Made by a program: the position numbers and the translations under genes. Below, one piece after another: positions 8,240-15,889 of a stretch of DNA of 31,382 nucleotides; position 1 is the stretch's first letter; the number at the start of each line of letters is the position of its first letter. Source of the DNA: Azoarcus sp031556475 (GTDB lineage: Bacteria; Pseudomonadota; Gammaproteobacteria; Burkholderiales; Rhodocyclaceae); assembly GCA_031556475.1 (NCBI GenBank), contig JAVBSY010000159.1, positions 1-31,382 on the forward strand. The letters run 5' to 3'. The notes under the pieces are model-generated. The model did no database searches, was not told where the DNA came from, and worked only from the letters and a program-made list of their open reading frames with translations.

Positions 8240-8575
8240 CTAGACACCCCAGGTAACCGGTACGCCATCGCGCTGCGCGCGTTCCAGCACATCGAGCAAC
8301 GGCCAGGCTCGCTGGGCGAAGCCGACAGGCGCTGCCATGCCGGTTTCACCTTTTTCGCGGGCCTCATCCTGATCGGCATCGCTCTGCCGAACCTGGTTTG
8401 TCCGATCCTCCTCGATGGCCGCGCGCAAGCGGGAGATGGCTTGCGGCAATTGTTCGAGCGTGACGATACCTTTGGCGTCGTCGGCACCCTTGCCGATAAC
8501 CGCCAGCAATTTTTTCGCACTGTCGCCGAACATGATGACGTCGGCGCTGCTGTCGGATTTGAAGGTAATCAACAT
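8240..8575 (-). CDS. DUF1840 domain-containing protein
   Basis: The 111-residue protein starts MLITFKSDSSADVIMFGD, the conserved beginning of DUF1840 (a betaproteobacterial family of unknown function). It continues with helical sequence (AKKLLAVIGK, LEQLPQAISRLRAAIEEDR). The C-terminus (RAWPLLDVLERAQRDGVPVTWGV) is the other conserved block. The frame is open upstream to 8752, but that part overlaps the phosphoribosyltransferase gene in another frame, so the start at 8575 is preferred. It begins 12 bp after that gene ends. No signal peptide or membrane helix is visible, so it is probably cytoplasmic. Confidence 0.85.
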   Translation of the reverse strand: MLITFKSDSSADVIMFGDSAKKLLAVIGKGADDAKGIVTLEQLPQAISRLRAAIEEDRTNQVRQSDADQDEAREKGETGMAAPVGFAQRAWPLLDVLERAQRDGVPVTWGV

Positions 8576-8586
8576 GGAAACCGCCC

Positions 8587-9159
8587 TCAGCGTCCTTTCA
8601 CCGCATAAATACCCGGCGCATTGCGCCAGTAGCCCTTGTAATCCATGCCGCAACCGAACAGAAAACGGTCGGCGACATCCACCCCGGTAAAATCGGCGCG
8701 CATGCCCGGATAAGCCTTGCGCGCATGAACCTTGTGCGCCAGCACGGCGCAAAGCACTTCTCCTGCGCCCTCGCCTTTCAAATACTCGATGATCGCGGCC
8801 AACGTATGGCCTTCATCGAGAATGTCGTCCAGCACCAGCACGGTGCGCCTGCGCAGATCCTGTGTCGGCCGTACCCGCCAATCCAGCCGCGCACCTTGCA
8901 GTTCGTGGCCGTAGCGCGTGGCATGGAGGTAGGCGACCTCCAGCGGAAACGGCAGGCGGGGCAGAATACGGCCGGCCAGGATCAAACCGCCGTTCATCAC
9001 CACATAGACGATCGGGTTGCTTGCTCCCAGGCGCGCGGTAATGTCCTTCGCCATACGCGCCAACGCAATTTCGACCGTGGCCGCATCGACCAGGCAATCC
9101 GCCTCTTCGCGGGCCCGGACAATTTCCTCCAGCGAGCCAGGAGCTCCAGAACTTTGCAT
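8587..9159 (-). CDS. hpt: Hypoxanthine-guanine phosphoribosyltransferase
   Basis: The 190-residue enzyme converts hypoxanthine or guanine plus PRPP to IMP or GMP (purine salvage). The PRPP-binding loop TVLVLDDILDEGHT (about residues 106-119) is diagnostic of type I phosphoribosyltransferases. The flexible-loop and base-recognition regions (VMNGGLILAGRI; DRFLFGCGMDYKGYWRN) fit the bacterial Hpt group. An ATG at 9204 would add 15 residues but has no ribosome binding site. The ATG at 9159 has a GGA about 9 nt upstream and gives the usual family length. Minus-strand genes downstream are closely spaced. Confidence 0.9.
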   Translation of the reverse strand: MQSSGAPGSLEEIVRAREEADCLVDAATVEIALARMAKDITARLGASNPIVYVVMNGGLILAGRILPRLPFPLEVAYLHATRYGHELQGARLDWRVRPTQDLRRRTVLVLDDILDEGHTLAAIIEYLKGEGAGEVLCAVLAHKVHARKAYPGMRADFTGVDVADRFLFGCGMDYKGYWRNAPGIYAVKGR

Positions 9160-9282
9160 GGCGGCGTTTCCGGTGACAACGGTAAAACACGGCAGACGAA
9201 ACATCGCCGCGCTGCCGTGGCGACATGCGTATCTTATCCTTCTCCGTATTTATACGCCGCGCGGTCGGGTTTGCCGGCTTGG

Positions 9283-9612
9283 TCAGGACGTCGTGCGACG
9301 ACGAAGAACGCCCTGCACGGTGGCTAGAAGCGGACCGACACTGCGCCGTGCTTTTTTCAACAACAGCCATCCCACCCACGCCTGCCGGGCAAATCGCCAC
9401 ACCCTGCGCGGCCGCAATACGAGAAAAAGCAGCGCACCGGACAGCAATGGCACGTTTTCCGCCGCCCAGCGGGTATGTTCGCGCACACGGTCGACCGAGT
9501 CGAGCACGGTTTCGATTCCAGCGAGCCGGTTCATCATGTCCGCGCGCTGTGTTTCGGCGCGAATCCGCAGCCGCTGCTTTCTCAAGGCGAATTCGACGTC
9601 GTGGGGCTTCAT
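9283..9612 (-). CDS. YqjK-like protein
   Basis: The 109-residue basic protein has a helical N-terminal half with many Arg and Glu (about 1-50), a short hydrophobic stretch (VPLLSGALLFLVL, about 53-66) and an Arg-rich C-terminus. It is recognised mainly by position: it is the third gene after YqjD-like and YqjE-like genes, as in the enterobacterial yqjDEK cluster. Its start overlaps the YqjE-like stop by 4 bp (ATGA), which indicates translational coupling. The function of YqjK is unknown. Confidence 0.7.
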   Translation of the reverse strand: MKPHDVEFALRKQRLRIRAETQRADMMNRLAGIETVLDSVDRVREHTRWAAENVPLLSGALLFLVLRPRRVWRFARQAWVGWLLLKKARRSVGPLLATVQGVLRRRTTS

Positions 9613-9992
9613 TCTTCCCGCCGCAATGCATCCCGGTCGCGCATCAGCTCAGTCAGGCTGGCATGGAACAGGCGACTGCCGCGCTTGAATTCACGCGCCG
9701 CATTTCTCGCTGTCAGCAAACCACCACCGATCAGGCAAAACGCGGCAACGGCGAGCGCGATCAACCGATGCTCATCCCACAGCAGAACGGTGAAAAAAAC
9801 CGCGAGAACGACAATGCCGGCGCCGAGCAAAAAACCGGTGAGTACGCTGTTGAGCAGCAAGCTTGCCACGCGCAGCTTTTCTTCCTGCACCTCGACAGCG
9901 AAAAGCTCGACCCGGGTCTGCACCGTGTGCAGCCCGGCATCGATCAAGCCACGCAGACTTTCAGCCAGACGCGGTTTTTTCGTCTCACCCAT
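9609..9992 (-). CDS. yqjE: YqjE-like phage-holin-superfamily membrane protein
   Basis: The 127-residue protein starts with a helical cytoplasmic segment (about 1-45). Two adjacent membrane helices follow (SVLTGFLLGAGIVVLAVFF and LIALAVAAFCLIGGGLL), then a charged tail. This is the layout of the YqjE / actinobacteriophage holin III superfamily. The name is structural only, and no lysis function is implied. The open frame continues upstream to 10064, but that extension overlaps the YqjD-like gene, so the start at 9992 is chosen. It begins 5 bp after the YqjD-like stop and is coupled to yqjK. Confidence 0.8.
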   Translation of the reverse strand: MGETKKPRLAESLRGLIDAGLHTVQTRVELFAVEVQEEKLRVASLLLNSVLTGFLLGAGIVVLAVFFTVLLWDEHRLIALAVAAFCLIGGGLLTARNAAREFKRGSRLFHASLTELMRDRDALRREE

Positions 9993-9997
9993 GCGGC

Positions 9998-10309
9998 TCA
10001 ACGGCGACCGGCAAGCAAGCCGAGCAGAAAAGCAAGCCCGGCGGCAACACCAACCGCTTGCCACGGATGATCGTGGACGTAATCGTCGGTGGCATGGGCC
10101 GCTTGCTTGGTCCGCTCCCGGATCGCTGTTTCGGCGCTGGCGATACGCTCCTTGGCCGCTTCCAGGCGCCTGCCGAGACGACTGCGGACATCGGTCAACT
10201 TCTCACCGGCCTGACCGGCGGTGAGCTTGAGCAACTCTTCGGCATCGGCAACCACGACCTTGAGGTCGGATACGAGTTTGTCTTTCGAGGGAGTAGCAGT
10301 ATCGGTCAT
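9998..10309 (-). CDS. yqjD: YqjD/ElaB-family membrane-anchored protein (DUF883)
   Basis: The 103-residue protein has an N-terminal amphipathic helical region (KDKLVSDLKVVVADAEELL) and a middle coiled-coil-like part. A single C-terminal tail anchor with a glycine zipper (VGVAAGLAFLLGLLAGRR) follows the conserved VHDHPWQAV motif of DUF883. E. coli YqjD is a stationary-phase inner-membrane protein that binds ribosomes; the same role here is inferred. A GGAG ribosome binding site lies 8 nt before the ATG. It heads the yqjD-yqjE-yqjK operon. Confidence 0.9.
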   Translation of the reverse strand: MTDTATPSKDKLVSDLKVVVADAEELLKLTAGQAGEKLTDVRSRLGRRLEAAKERIASAETAIRERTKQAAHATDDYVHDHPWQAVGVAAGLAFLLGLLAGRR

Positions 10310-11016
10310 CGGGAATCTCCGTGGCAGATTTTATGATATCCGCATTAATAACAAAGCAACGTTTTCGGTAAAGCCTCGTCAACGCTAATCTCAATCGGCG
10401 GTGAAGGCAAATGGGATTGCACCCTGGCCAATCTCCTTGCGACACAACCATCTGCCAAAGCTTGCCCACGACAATTCGACAATCGGACATGGGTCGTAAA
10501 CGTAAGATCCGGCACCACGATGCATTACACAGGCACACCGCGCGACACACCCATGTCCGATCAATAAAGTAGAAAACAAACCGGGCGTGGAGTTCCGCAA
10601 TCCAAACATGCGGCAGCCCTGCCGACGGAATATGTCGACAGGCTAACCAATCGGAGCACCTGTCAGTCGGGCGACGGCTGCGAGCAGAAACCCCGATGGC
10701 GAAGGCCTGGGCGCCTCATGTCCTTGCCATTGTTTCGACACGCTTGTGTTTCATCCGGCACGGCGGCCACACGTTCATGCGAAGCGTGAATGACGGCGCT
10801 ACCGTCTATATTGCCGTATGTAATCAGGGAAGGTTTTACTCAGGGGCTGGGGCGCCCCCGATTTCTGGAAACCGGCCTGGGGGCCATTCATGGGCGACAA
10901 GCCCCACGGCCTGTCGCGGTGAATTTCTCCATCGCTGCCCGGATTTCGAGCATGCCGGAACCGTCAGGGCAACGGCGCTACGCTGCCGATCGCCGCTGCC
11001 TTGGCGGTATACATCT
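10310..11016. other. Intergenic region of about 700 bp without a convincing gene
   Basis: Short open frames on both strands here have no family character, and none has a good ribosome binding site with codon use like the neighbours. The stretch looks less GC-rich than its surroundings. It contains the 13-bp inverted repeat at 10482-10561 and must hold the promoter of the yqjDEK operon. No RNA gene is recognised. Confidence 0.5.
10482..10561. repeat. Perfect 13-bp inverted repeat, 54-bp spacer
   Basis: ATCGGACATGGGT (10482-10494) is repeated as its exact complement ACCCATGTCCGAT (10549-10561). The copy is upstream of yqjD in a gene-free stretch. It could be a paired regulator site, the stem of a structured RNA, or the scar of a small mobile repeat. 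Neither arm was found elsewhere in the window by eye. Confidence 0.6.
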
Positions 11017-11607
11017 TCATTGGCGTCCGGGCATCTGCTGGCGCCGCAACGCTTGGTGGGCCGCGAATTCGGCGGGTGTCACGACACCGTCGTGGTCCGT
11101 ATCGATATCGTCGAAGCTCGGCGCATTGGCCAGTCCGCGCATCGGGTAGCCGGCGGAGGCGCGCTCACTGATGCGTTTGGTACGCGCCTGCTCGAATTCC
11201 TCCGCAGTGATCCGTCCGTCACCGTTCAGATCGAAATCCTCGAACGACGGCGCGTTTCTGCCCATGCCCGGCCCGCCGCCCCATTGCCCGCGTTGTGCCT
11301 GCCGCACACTTTGTCCGGCTTCGAATTCCTGTGGACTCAGCCGGCCGTCACGATCGGTGTCGAGGGACTCGAAACTCGGCGCCGTCGCGGCGCCGCGCAT
11401 CTGACCGCCCTGGGCTGCGCGCTCCTGCATGCGCCGCGTGCGCGCATCATTGAATTCCTGCTCGCTGATGAAACCATCGCCATCGGTATCGAACGCCGAA
11501 AAGGGCGGCGGACCCTGCATCGGCTGGGCAGAGACGGCCGCCGCCGCCCCAATCAGGGTGACAGCCAGGATACAGCGCAGGTGCGACGGGAGTGTCCGGG
11601 TTTTCAT
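11017..11607 (-). CDS. Exported EF-hand calcium-binding protein
   Basis: The 196-residue protein has a signal peptide (about 1-28, VSA-QP cleavage). Four EF-hand loops are spaced roughly 43 residues apart: D40-TDGDGFISEQE, D83-TDRDGRLSPQE, D126-LNGDGRITAEE and D169-TDHDGVVTPAE. Each has the expected Asp/Asn at positions 1, 3 and 5, Gly at 6 and Glu at 12, so calcium binding is likely. The loops are joined by Arg/Gln/Met/Gly-rich linkers. The ATG at 11607 is preceded by AGGAG and starts the signal peptide; an upstream extension to 11676 is rejected. The protein is probably periplasmic or secreted, with unknown role. Confidence 0.88.
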   Translation of the reverse strand: MKTRTLPSHLRCILAVTLIGAAAAVSAQPMQGPPPFSAFDTDGDGFISEQEFNDARTRRMQERAAQGGQMRGAATAPSFESLDTDRDGRLSPQEFEAGQSVRQAQRGQWGGGPGMGRNAPSFEDFDLNGDGRITAEEFEQARTKRISERASAGYPMRGLANAPSFDDIDTDHDGVVTPAEFAAHQALRRQQMPGRQ

Positions 11608-11827
11608 GATGAGACTCCTTTTGGATGAGGCTCCTTTCATAGGCGCATACCCTCGGGGCAGCGGCGTGAACCTCACAGGGTGTGCATTGCAGTCACGAGC
11701 GCTTCATGATTGCAACGCGTGAAAGTCGAATTCATGCATGACGAAACCACGAGGTCGCGCCGGGCAGCGTAACCAAGCGCATAGCGCGCCGGGGAACCGG
11801 CGTCCGTCATCCAATGGAAGAACATGC

Positions 11828-12115
11828 CTAGATTCCACGCACAAGCAGCATGACAGCGGCCGCAGTGGCGAGCAGCGCGGCCGGCGTGCCAAGCAGCAGG
11901 CGCAGCAACCGGCGGCGAGGCAACAAACCCACGCCACGCGTGAATCCCGCCGACATCGCCCAGCACAGCAGCGTCGCCACCAGATAATCCGGGTGCCCTC
12001 CCCGCCCCTGCAGCACAAGCGGATAGACAGTCAAGCCCAGCATGATGGCCAGCGCCAGCAGCAGCGGCAGCAGAGCGATGCCAGGAGCGGGCGCATCGTC
12101 AGGGCGCATCCGCAT
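11828..12115 (-). CDS. YbgE-like cyd operon membrane protein
   Basis: The protein of about 95 residues has three hydrophobic segments (ALLPLLLALAIMLGLTVYPL; DYLVATLLCWAMSAGF; LLLGTPAALLATAAAVMLLV). This fits the small inner-membrane YbgE-type protein encoded after cydX in many cyd operons. In-frame starts are at 12115, 12109 and, further upstream, 12151; the two nearer starts overlap the cydX 3' end slightly and the 12151 one overlaps it more. The call rests on position plus topology because the family is weakly conserved. The role of YbgE in bd oxidase assembly is not settled. Confidence 0.6.
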   Translation of the reverse strand: MRMRPDDAPAPGIALLPLLLALAIMLGLTVYPLVLQGRGGHPDYLVATLLCWAMSAGFTRGVGLLPRRRLLRLLLGTPAALLATAAAVMLLVRGI

Positions 12116-12227
12116 GGCTGCGCTCGCTGCCGTTACGACGGGCGTCCTCATGTTCGCCCCACATCGCATTGAGAATCGCCAGCAGCACTGCGAAGCCGAT
12201 TCCGAGCATCCAAGTGAAGTACCACAT
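12099..12227 (-). CDS. cydX: Cytochrome bd oxidase small subunit CydX
   Basis: This 42-residue frame begins MWYFTWMLGIGFAVLLAILN and continues AMWGE. It is the CydX signature: a single membrane helix starting MWYF/W-WxLG and followed by WxE. CydX stabilises the haem-containing CydAB complex in the inner membrane. An AAGGAG ribosome binding site overlaps the stop codon of the upstream NifX-like gene, 11 bp before the ATG. The gene is easily missed because of its size. It is separated from cydB by the NifX-like gene. Confidence 0.92.
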   Translation of the reverse strand: MWYFTWMLGIGFAVLLAILNAMWGEHEDARRNGSERSHADAP

Positions 12228-12238
12228 TGCTATCTCCT

Positions 12239-12622
12239 TCAATGATCGCTGTGGCGGTCACAGTGATGTGCGCCTGGGTGCTCCCCGGTCTGCAGCGCAG
12301 CATCCGTCAGCTTGCCCTGGGCAAGCAGCGCCAACGCCCGCAACGGGTCGGATTCGGCGGTTACGAGCGAAGCGATACCGCGACGGGTGAGCTTTTCCCG
12401 CAGCCCTGCGCCCATACCGCCGGTAATCAGCAGGTCGACTCCATCGAGCGGATGCGGTGCGGCGCCAGGTGCTTCACGCAGGCGCTGCTCCATAGAGAGA
12501 GCCAGCGGCGGCAAATGCGAAATGGCACCTTCGGCAAGCCTGAAGCGCATGAAGTTGCGGCACATCCCGGCATGGCCGGTGATCGTCCTGCGGTTCTGGG
12601 TGGTGAATGCGACAAGAGTCAT
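12239..12622 (-). CDS. NifX/NifB-type dinitrogenase iron-molybdenum cofactor-binding domain protein
   Basis: The 127-residue protein starts MTLVAFTTQNRRTITGHAG, and its middle has LLITGGMGAGLREKL. Both are hallmarks of the RNase H-like NifX/NafY/VnfX domain (N-terminal strand with GHAG; GGMG loop). It ends in a His-rich tail (HHCDRHSDH) that may bind metal. No nitrogenase genes are nearby. Members outside nif clusters are of unknown function but often associate with metal or Fe-S handling. The cydB stop codon overlaps an in-frame ATG at 12643 (ATGA), which would add seven residues; family alignment favours 12622. It sits between cydB and cydX. Confidence 0.82.
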   Translation of the reverse strand: MTLVAFTTQNRRTITGHAGMCRNFMRFRLAEGAISHLPPLALSMEQRLREAPGAAPHPLDGVDLLITGGMGAGLREKLTRRGIASLVTAESDPLRALALLAQGKLTDAALQTGEHPGAHHCDRHSDH

Positions 12623-12642
12623 GGCGAAATTCCCGGTTCTCA

Positions 12643-13782
12643 TCAATAGGCGCTGTGTTCGTTTTCGCGGATGAAGTCCGCCGTGACCTTGCCCGCCATG
12701 ACGTGGTAGGCCCAACTGGTGTAGAGAATGATCAGGGGCATGAAGATCACGACGGCCCAGAACATGACCGCCAACGTCAGGTGGCTCGATACGCTATCCC
12801 AGACGGTCAGGCTGAACGACGGATGCGTCGAGGAGGGCATGATGAAGGGGAACATCGAAACACCCGCAGTGCCGATGACGCCTGCCATCGCAAACGCGGA
12901 AGCAACGAAAGCGCCCAGCGCGCGACCCGAGGTGACCAGTGCCATTGCTGCGATGGCTCCGGCGAAAGCGAGCGCCGGCAGCGCCATCGTGGCGGGCCAG
13001 CGTGCGTAATTGGCAAGCCATGCGCCGGACTGGCGCACCACGTCCTTGGCGAGCGGATTCGCAACGCCCGAAGTGTCGAGTGCCGAGCGGACGACGTAGC
13101 CGTCGATACCCAGCGCAACCCACACGCCAGCCGCCGCGAAGGCGAGGATCAGAACCACGAACGCACCGACCGCACTGCGCCGTGCGCGCCGCTCGATCGG
13201 GCCTTCGGTGCGATGCGCGAGGTATACCGCGCCGTGTGCTGTGATCATCGCGCTCGACACCACGCCGCACAGCAGGGCGAAGGGATTGAGCAAAGCCCAG
13301 AAGCTTCCCGTGTAGGTCGGTACGAGATACTCGTCGAAGCTGAACGGCACGCCTTGCAGCAAGTTGCCGAATGCAACGCCGAAAATCAGCGGTGGTACGG
13401 CACCGCCGATGAACAGCCCCCAATCCCACGTTGCGCGCCAGCGCGGGTCCGCGATCTTGCTGCGGTAGTCGAATCCGACGGGGCGAAAGAACAGTGCCCA
13501 GAGCACCGCGAGCATGGCCCAGTAGAAGCCCGAGAACGCCGTGGCGTAGACGAGCGGCCAGGCGGCAAAGATCGCGCCGCCGCCGGTGATGAACCAGACC
13601 TGGTTGCCATCCCAGTGCGGGCCGACGGTATTGATGATGACGCGGCGCTCGACATCGTCATGGCCGACGAATGGCAGCAGCGTGCCGACTCCCATGTCAT
13701 GGCCATCCATCACGGCGAAACCGACAAGCAGCACACCGACGAGCAGCCACCAGACAAGCTTGAGCGTTTCGTAGTCCAGCAT
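12643..13782 (-). CDS. cydB: Cytochrome bd ubiquinol oxidase subunit II
   Basis: The 379-residue polytopic inner-membrane protein starts MLDYETLKLVWWLLVGVLL and GFAVMDGHDMGVG, the CydB signature. NTVGPHWDGNQVWFITGGGAIFAAWP follows in the first periplasmic-loop/helix region. CydB pairs with CydA to reduce O2 to water using ubiquinol, conserving energy without proton pumping and with high O2 affinity. The length agrees with CydB of the E. coli bd-I type. It starts 9 bp after cydA, and its stop overlaps a downstream ATG. Confidence 0.97.
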   Translation of the reverse strand: MLDYETLKLVWWLLVGVLLVGFAVMDGHDMGVGTLLPFVGHDDVERRVIINTVGPHWDGNQVWFITGGGAIFAAWPLVYATAFSGFYWAMLAVLWALFFRPVGFDYRSKIADPRWRATWDWGLFIGGAVPPLIFGVAFGNLLQGVPFSFDEYLVPTYTGSFWALLNPFALLCGVVSSAMITAHGAVYLAHRTEGPIERRARRSAVGAFVVLILAFAAAGVWVALGIDGYVVRSALDTSGVANPLAKDVVRQSGAWLANYARWPATMALPALAFAGAIAAMALVTSGRALGAFVASAFAMAGVIGTAGVSMFPFIMPSSTHPSFSLTVWDSVSSHLTLAVMFWAVVIFMPLIILYTSWAYHVMAGKVTADFIRENEHSAY

Positions 13783-13791
13783 GGTGTTCCC

Positions 13792-15348
13792 TCAGGCGTG
13801 TTGGATTTCGAAAGCGTAGCGGCCGGTACCGAGGCTGCCCGGTCCCTGGCGCGAGATGCGCACCATCAGGTAAAGCTCGACCACCAGCAGCAGCGTGTAG
13901 AAACCGATGAAACCCGCGAGCGAGCCGTAGAGCGAATGCACGTCGAGCGTGGAAACGGAAAGGTGCGTGGGCAGCACGCCGTAGATCGTCCACGGCTGTC
14001 GGCCGTACTCGGCGACGAACCAGCCAAGCTCGCACGCGATCCAGGGCAGCGGCAGCGACCACAGCGCCCAGCGTAGCAGCCAACGGCGTTCCGCGAAGCA
14101 GCCACGGATCGAATACCAGAGCGCCGCGCCGAAAAGTGCGAAGAAGACGAACCCCAGTGCGACCATGAGGCGAAAACTCCAGAACAGCGGTTTGACACGC
14201 GGAATCGTATCGGCCACCGCGCGCTCGACGAGCGCGGGCGTGACCTCGTCCATCGAACGCACGTACTTGCGCAGCAACAGGCCGAAGCCGAGATCCGCCT
14301 GGTGGGCGCGCAGCGTCGCCAGGGCGGCCTCGTCCCCCGGATTGGTTCTCACGCGCTCGAGCGCGCGGACCGCCTCGATACCGGAGAGCACGCGTTCGCG
14401 GTTTTTCTCGCGGATGTCGAGAATGCCCGGCAGTTGCTTGTCCACCGAACGCGTGCCGATCAGGCCCAGTACCCACGGCACGGATATCTCCCAATCGTTC
14501 TTCATCCCGGCATCGTCGATGCCGGCCAGCAATATGAGGCTCGCGGGTGCGGGCTCGGTATGCCACATGGCCTCCATCGCGGCGAGCTTGGTCTGCTGCG
14601 CCTCACCGACCGTGTAGCCCGACTCATCGCCGAGCACGATGACCGAGCAGGCGGAGGCGAAGCCGAATGCGGCGGCGACACGAAAGCTCCTCTTCGCGAA
14701 CTCGATGTCGCGGCCCCGCAGCAGGTACCAGCTCGAGATCGACAGCACGAACATCGCACCCGTCACGTAACCGGCCGAAACCGTGTGCACGAACTTGGCC
14801 TGCGCATCGGGATTGAACACGAGCGCCCAGAAGCTCGTCATTTCCATGCGCATGGTTTCGTAGTTGAATGCGGCGCCGACCGGGTTCTGCATCCAGCCGT
14901 TGGCGATCAGGATCCACAGCGCCGAGAGGTTCGTGCCGACAGCCATCAATACGGTCACGAGCAGGTGCTGGCGGCGCGAAAGCCGATCCCAGCCGAAGAA
15001 AAACAGGCCGATAAAGGTCGACTCGAGGAAGAAGGCCATCAGGCCCTCGATCGCAAGCGGGGCACCGAAAATGTCACCAACATAATGGGAGTAATAGGCC
15101 CAGTTCGTGCCGAACTGGAACTCCATCGTGATACCGGTGGTGACGCCAAGCGCGAAGTTGATACCGAAGAGCTTGCCCCAGAAGCGGGTCATGTCCTTGT
15201 AAACGACCTTCCCGGTCATCACATAGACACTCTCCATGATGACCAGTATCCAGGTCATCCCCAGCGTCAGCGGTACGAAGAGAAAGTGGTACATCGCGGT
15301 GACGGCGAACTGCAGCCGCGAAAGGTCGACCAACTCTTCACTCACCAT
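13792..15348 (-). CDS. cydA: Cytochrome bd ubiquinol oxidase subunit I
   Basis: The 518-residue catalytic subunit carries the haems. Candidate haem ligands are visible: His21 (AMYHFLFVP) for the distal site, His188 (KFVHTVSAG) and a Met in the WSFRLMVALG segment. The conserved Glu101 and Glu109 lie in APLAIEGLMAFFLES. The length and the long region between about residues 250 and 390 indicate the long Q-loop subtype, as in E. coli CydA. Its start overlaps the end of cydP by 11 bp, and cydB follows closely, so these are translated from one message. Confidence 0.97.
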   Translation of the reverse strand: MVSEELVDLSRLQFAVTAMYHFLFVPLTLGMTWILVIMESVYVMTGKVVYKDMTRFWGKLFGINFALGVTTGITMEFQFGTNWAYYSHYVGDIFGAPLAIEGLMAFFLESTFIGLFFFGWDRLSRRQHLLVTVLMAVGTNLSALWILIANGWMQNPVGAAFNYETMRMEMTSFWALVFNPDAQAKFVHTVSAGYVTGAMFVLSISSWYLLRGRDIEFAKRSFRVAAAFGFASACSVIVLGDESGYTVGEAQQTKLAAMEAMWHTEPAPASLILLAGIDDAGMKNDWEISVPWVLGLIGTRSVDKQLPGILDIREKNRERVLSGIEAVRALERVRTNPGDEAALATLRAHQADLGFGLLLRKYVRSMDEVTPALVERAVADTIPRVKPLFWSFRLMVALGFVFFALFGAALWYSIRGCFAERRWLLRWALWSLPLPWIACELGWFVAEYGRQPWTIYGVLPTHLSVSTLDVHSLYGSLAGFIGFYTLLLVVELYLMVRISRQGPGSLGTGRYAFEIQHA

Positions 15349-15523
15349 TTTTCGTCACTCCCTGGTTGTTCTGCGTCGTTGCACTCGTCATTTGCGCCAT
15401 GGCGCGCGCAGGCGTCACATCGACACGCACGTCGCTGAAGAAGGCCCACCAGAGCAGTACGATCAGCAACAGCTTGATGCCGATGATCACGGCGAGCTCA
15501 CGTAACAAGCGCTTGTTGTCCAT
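15338..15523 (-). CDS. cydP: Putative cytochrome oxidase small subunit CydP
   Basis: The 61-residue protein has one N-terminal membrane helix (LAVIIGIKLLLIVLLWWAFF, about 9-29), followed by SDVRV and a polar Thr/Gln-rich tail. It is the first gene of the operon and overlaps cydA by 11 bp. Small single-helix proteins of this form preceding cydA are annotated as CydP in proteobacteria. The name rests on the position, the LLRELAVI-K-LLLI-LWWAFF pattern and the SDVRV motif. A GGAGG ribosome binding site is present. Confidence 0.8.
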   Translation of the reverse strand: MDNKRLLRELAVIIGIKLLLIVLLWWAFFSDVRVDVTPARAMAQMTSATTQNNQGVTKNGE

Positions 15524-15552
15524 TGATCCGGCACCTCCGATCAGAGGCTAGA

Positions 15553-15568
15553 TACAAGAAACGGGCCA
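15553..15568 (-). promoter_or_regulatory. Sigma-54 (RpoN) -24/-12 promoter of the cyd operon
   Basis: The minus strand reads TGGCCCGTTTCTTGTA, against the consensus TGGCACG-N4-TTGCA. The GG of the -24 element and the TTG of the -12 element are correctly spaced, and only two of the consensus bases differ. It would start transcription about 20 nt upstream of the cydP ATG. A sigma-54 activator gene is divergently encoded next to it, which supports the call. Confidence 0.65.
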
Positions 15569-15627
15569 TATCGCAGCAGCCTTGAAAATCCAGAAAAAAC
15601 AGAGAAATAGCGTGACGAGGCAGGAGC

Positions 15628-15677
15628 GCGGCGACTGCCATTCGGTTCGTTACGGCAGAAATACTGGCAGTCGCCGC
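15628..15677. promoter_or_regulatory. Perfect 13-bp inverted repeat, likely activator (UAS) site
   Basis: GCGGCGACTGCCA (15628-15640) and TGGCAGTCGCCGC (15665-15677) are exact complements separated by 24 bp. The centre is about 100 bp upstream of the predicted sigma-54 start site, which is the usual distance for an enhancer. Further TGGCAG half-sites occur at 15755, 15821, 15834 and 15841, just before the activator gene, which suggests autoregulation. Confidence 0.6.
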
Positions 15678-15889
15678 AATTTGCGCACAGGCAGTACCGG
15701 AACAGTCATGGCATGCAGCTGTTTGTCACGGCCGGGCATTGCAACGAAGGTCACTGGCAGTGTACGGTTCGAATGCAGCTCACGAGCTGTTAACATCCCG
15801 TAGCGAATCATCGCCAGACATGGCAGCCATTCATGGCAGTTGGCAGCGTTTGGGTACAACATTCGATGGACGCAAGATCCGGAGGCCCC

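Noticed and set aside
10482..10561. Invertible promoter like fimS
   Set aside because: No recombinase gene is nearby, and the 54-bp interior has no convincing promoter. Kept only as an unexplained repeat.
10203..10609. Two minus-strand open frames upstream of yqjD
   Set aside because: They overlap each other or yqjD, lack ribosome binding sites and family features, and sit in a region with a different composition.
10696..11628. 310-codon plus-strand open frame across the intergenic region and EF-hand gene
   Set aside because: The opposite strand has four exact EF-hand loops and a signal peptide with AGGAG. This frame is a shadow.
12607..14076. 489-codon plus-strand open frame opposite cydA/cydB
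   Set aside because: It is antisense to two unmistakable genes, and its composition is His/Arg/Glu-rich as expected from reverse-read membrane protein codons.
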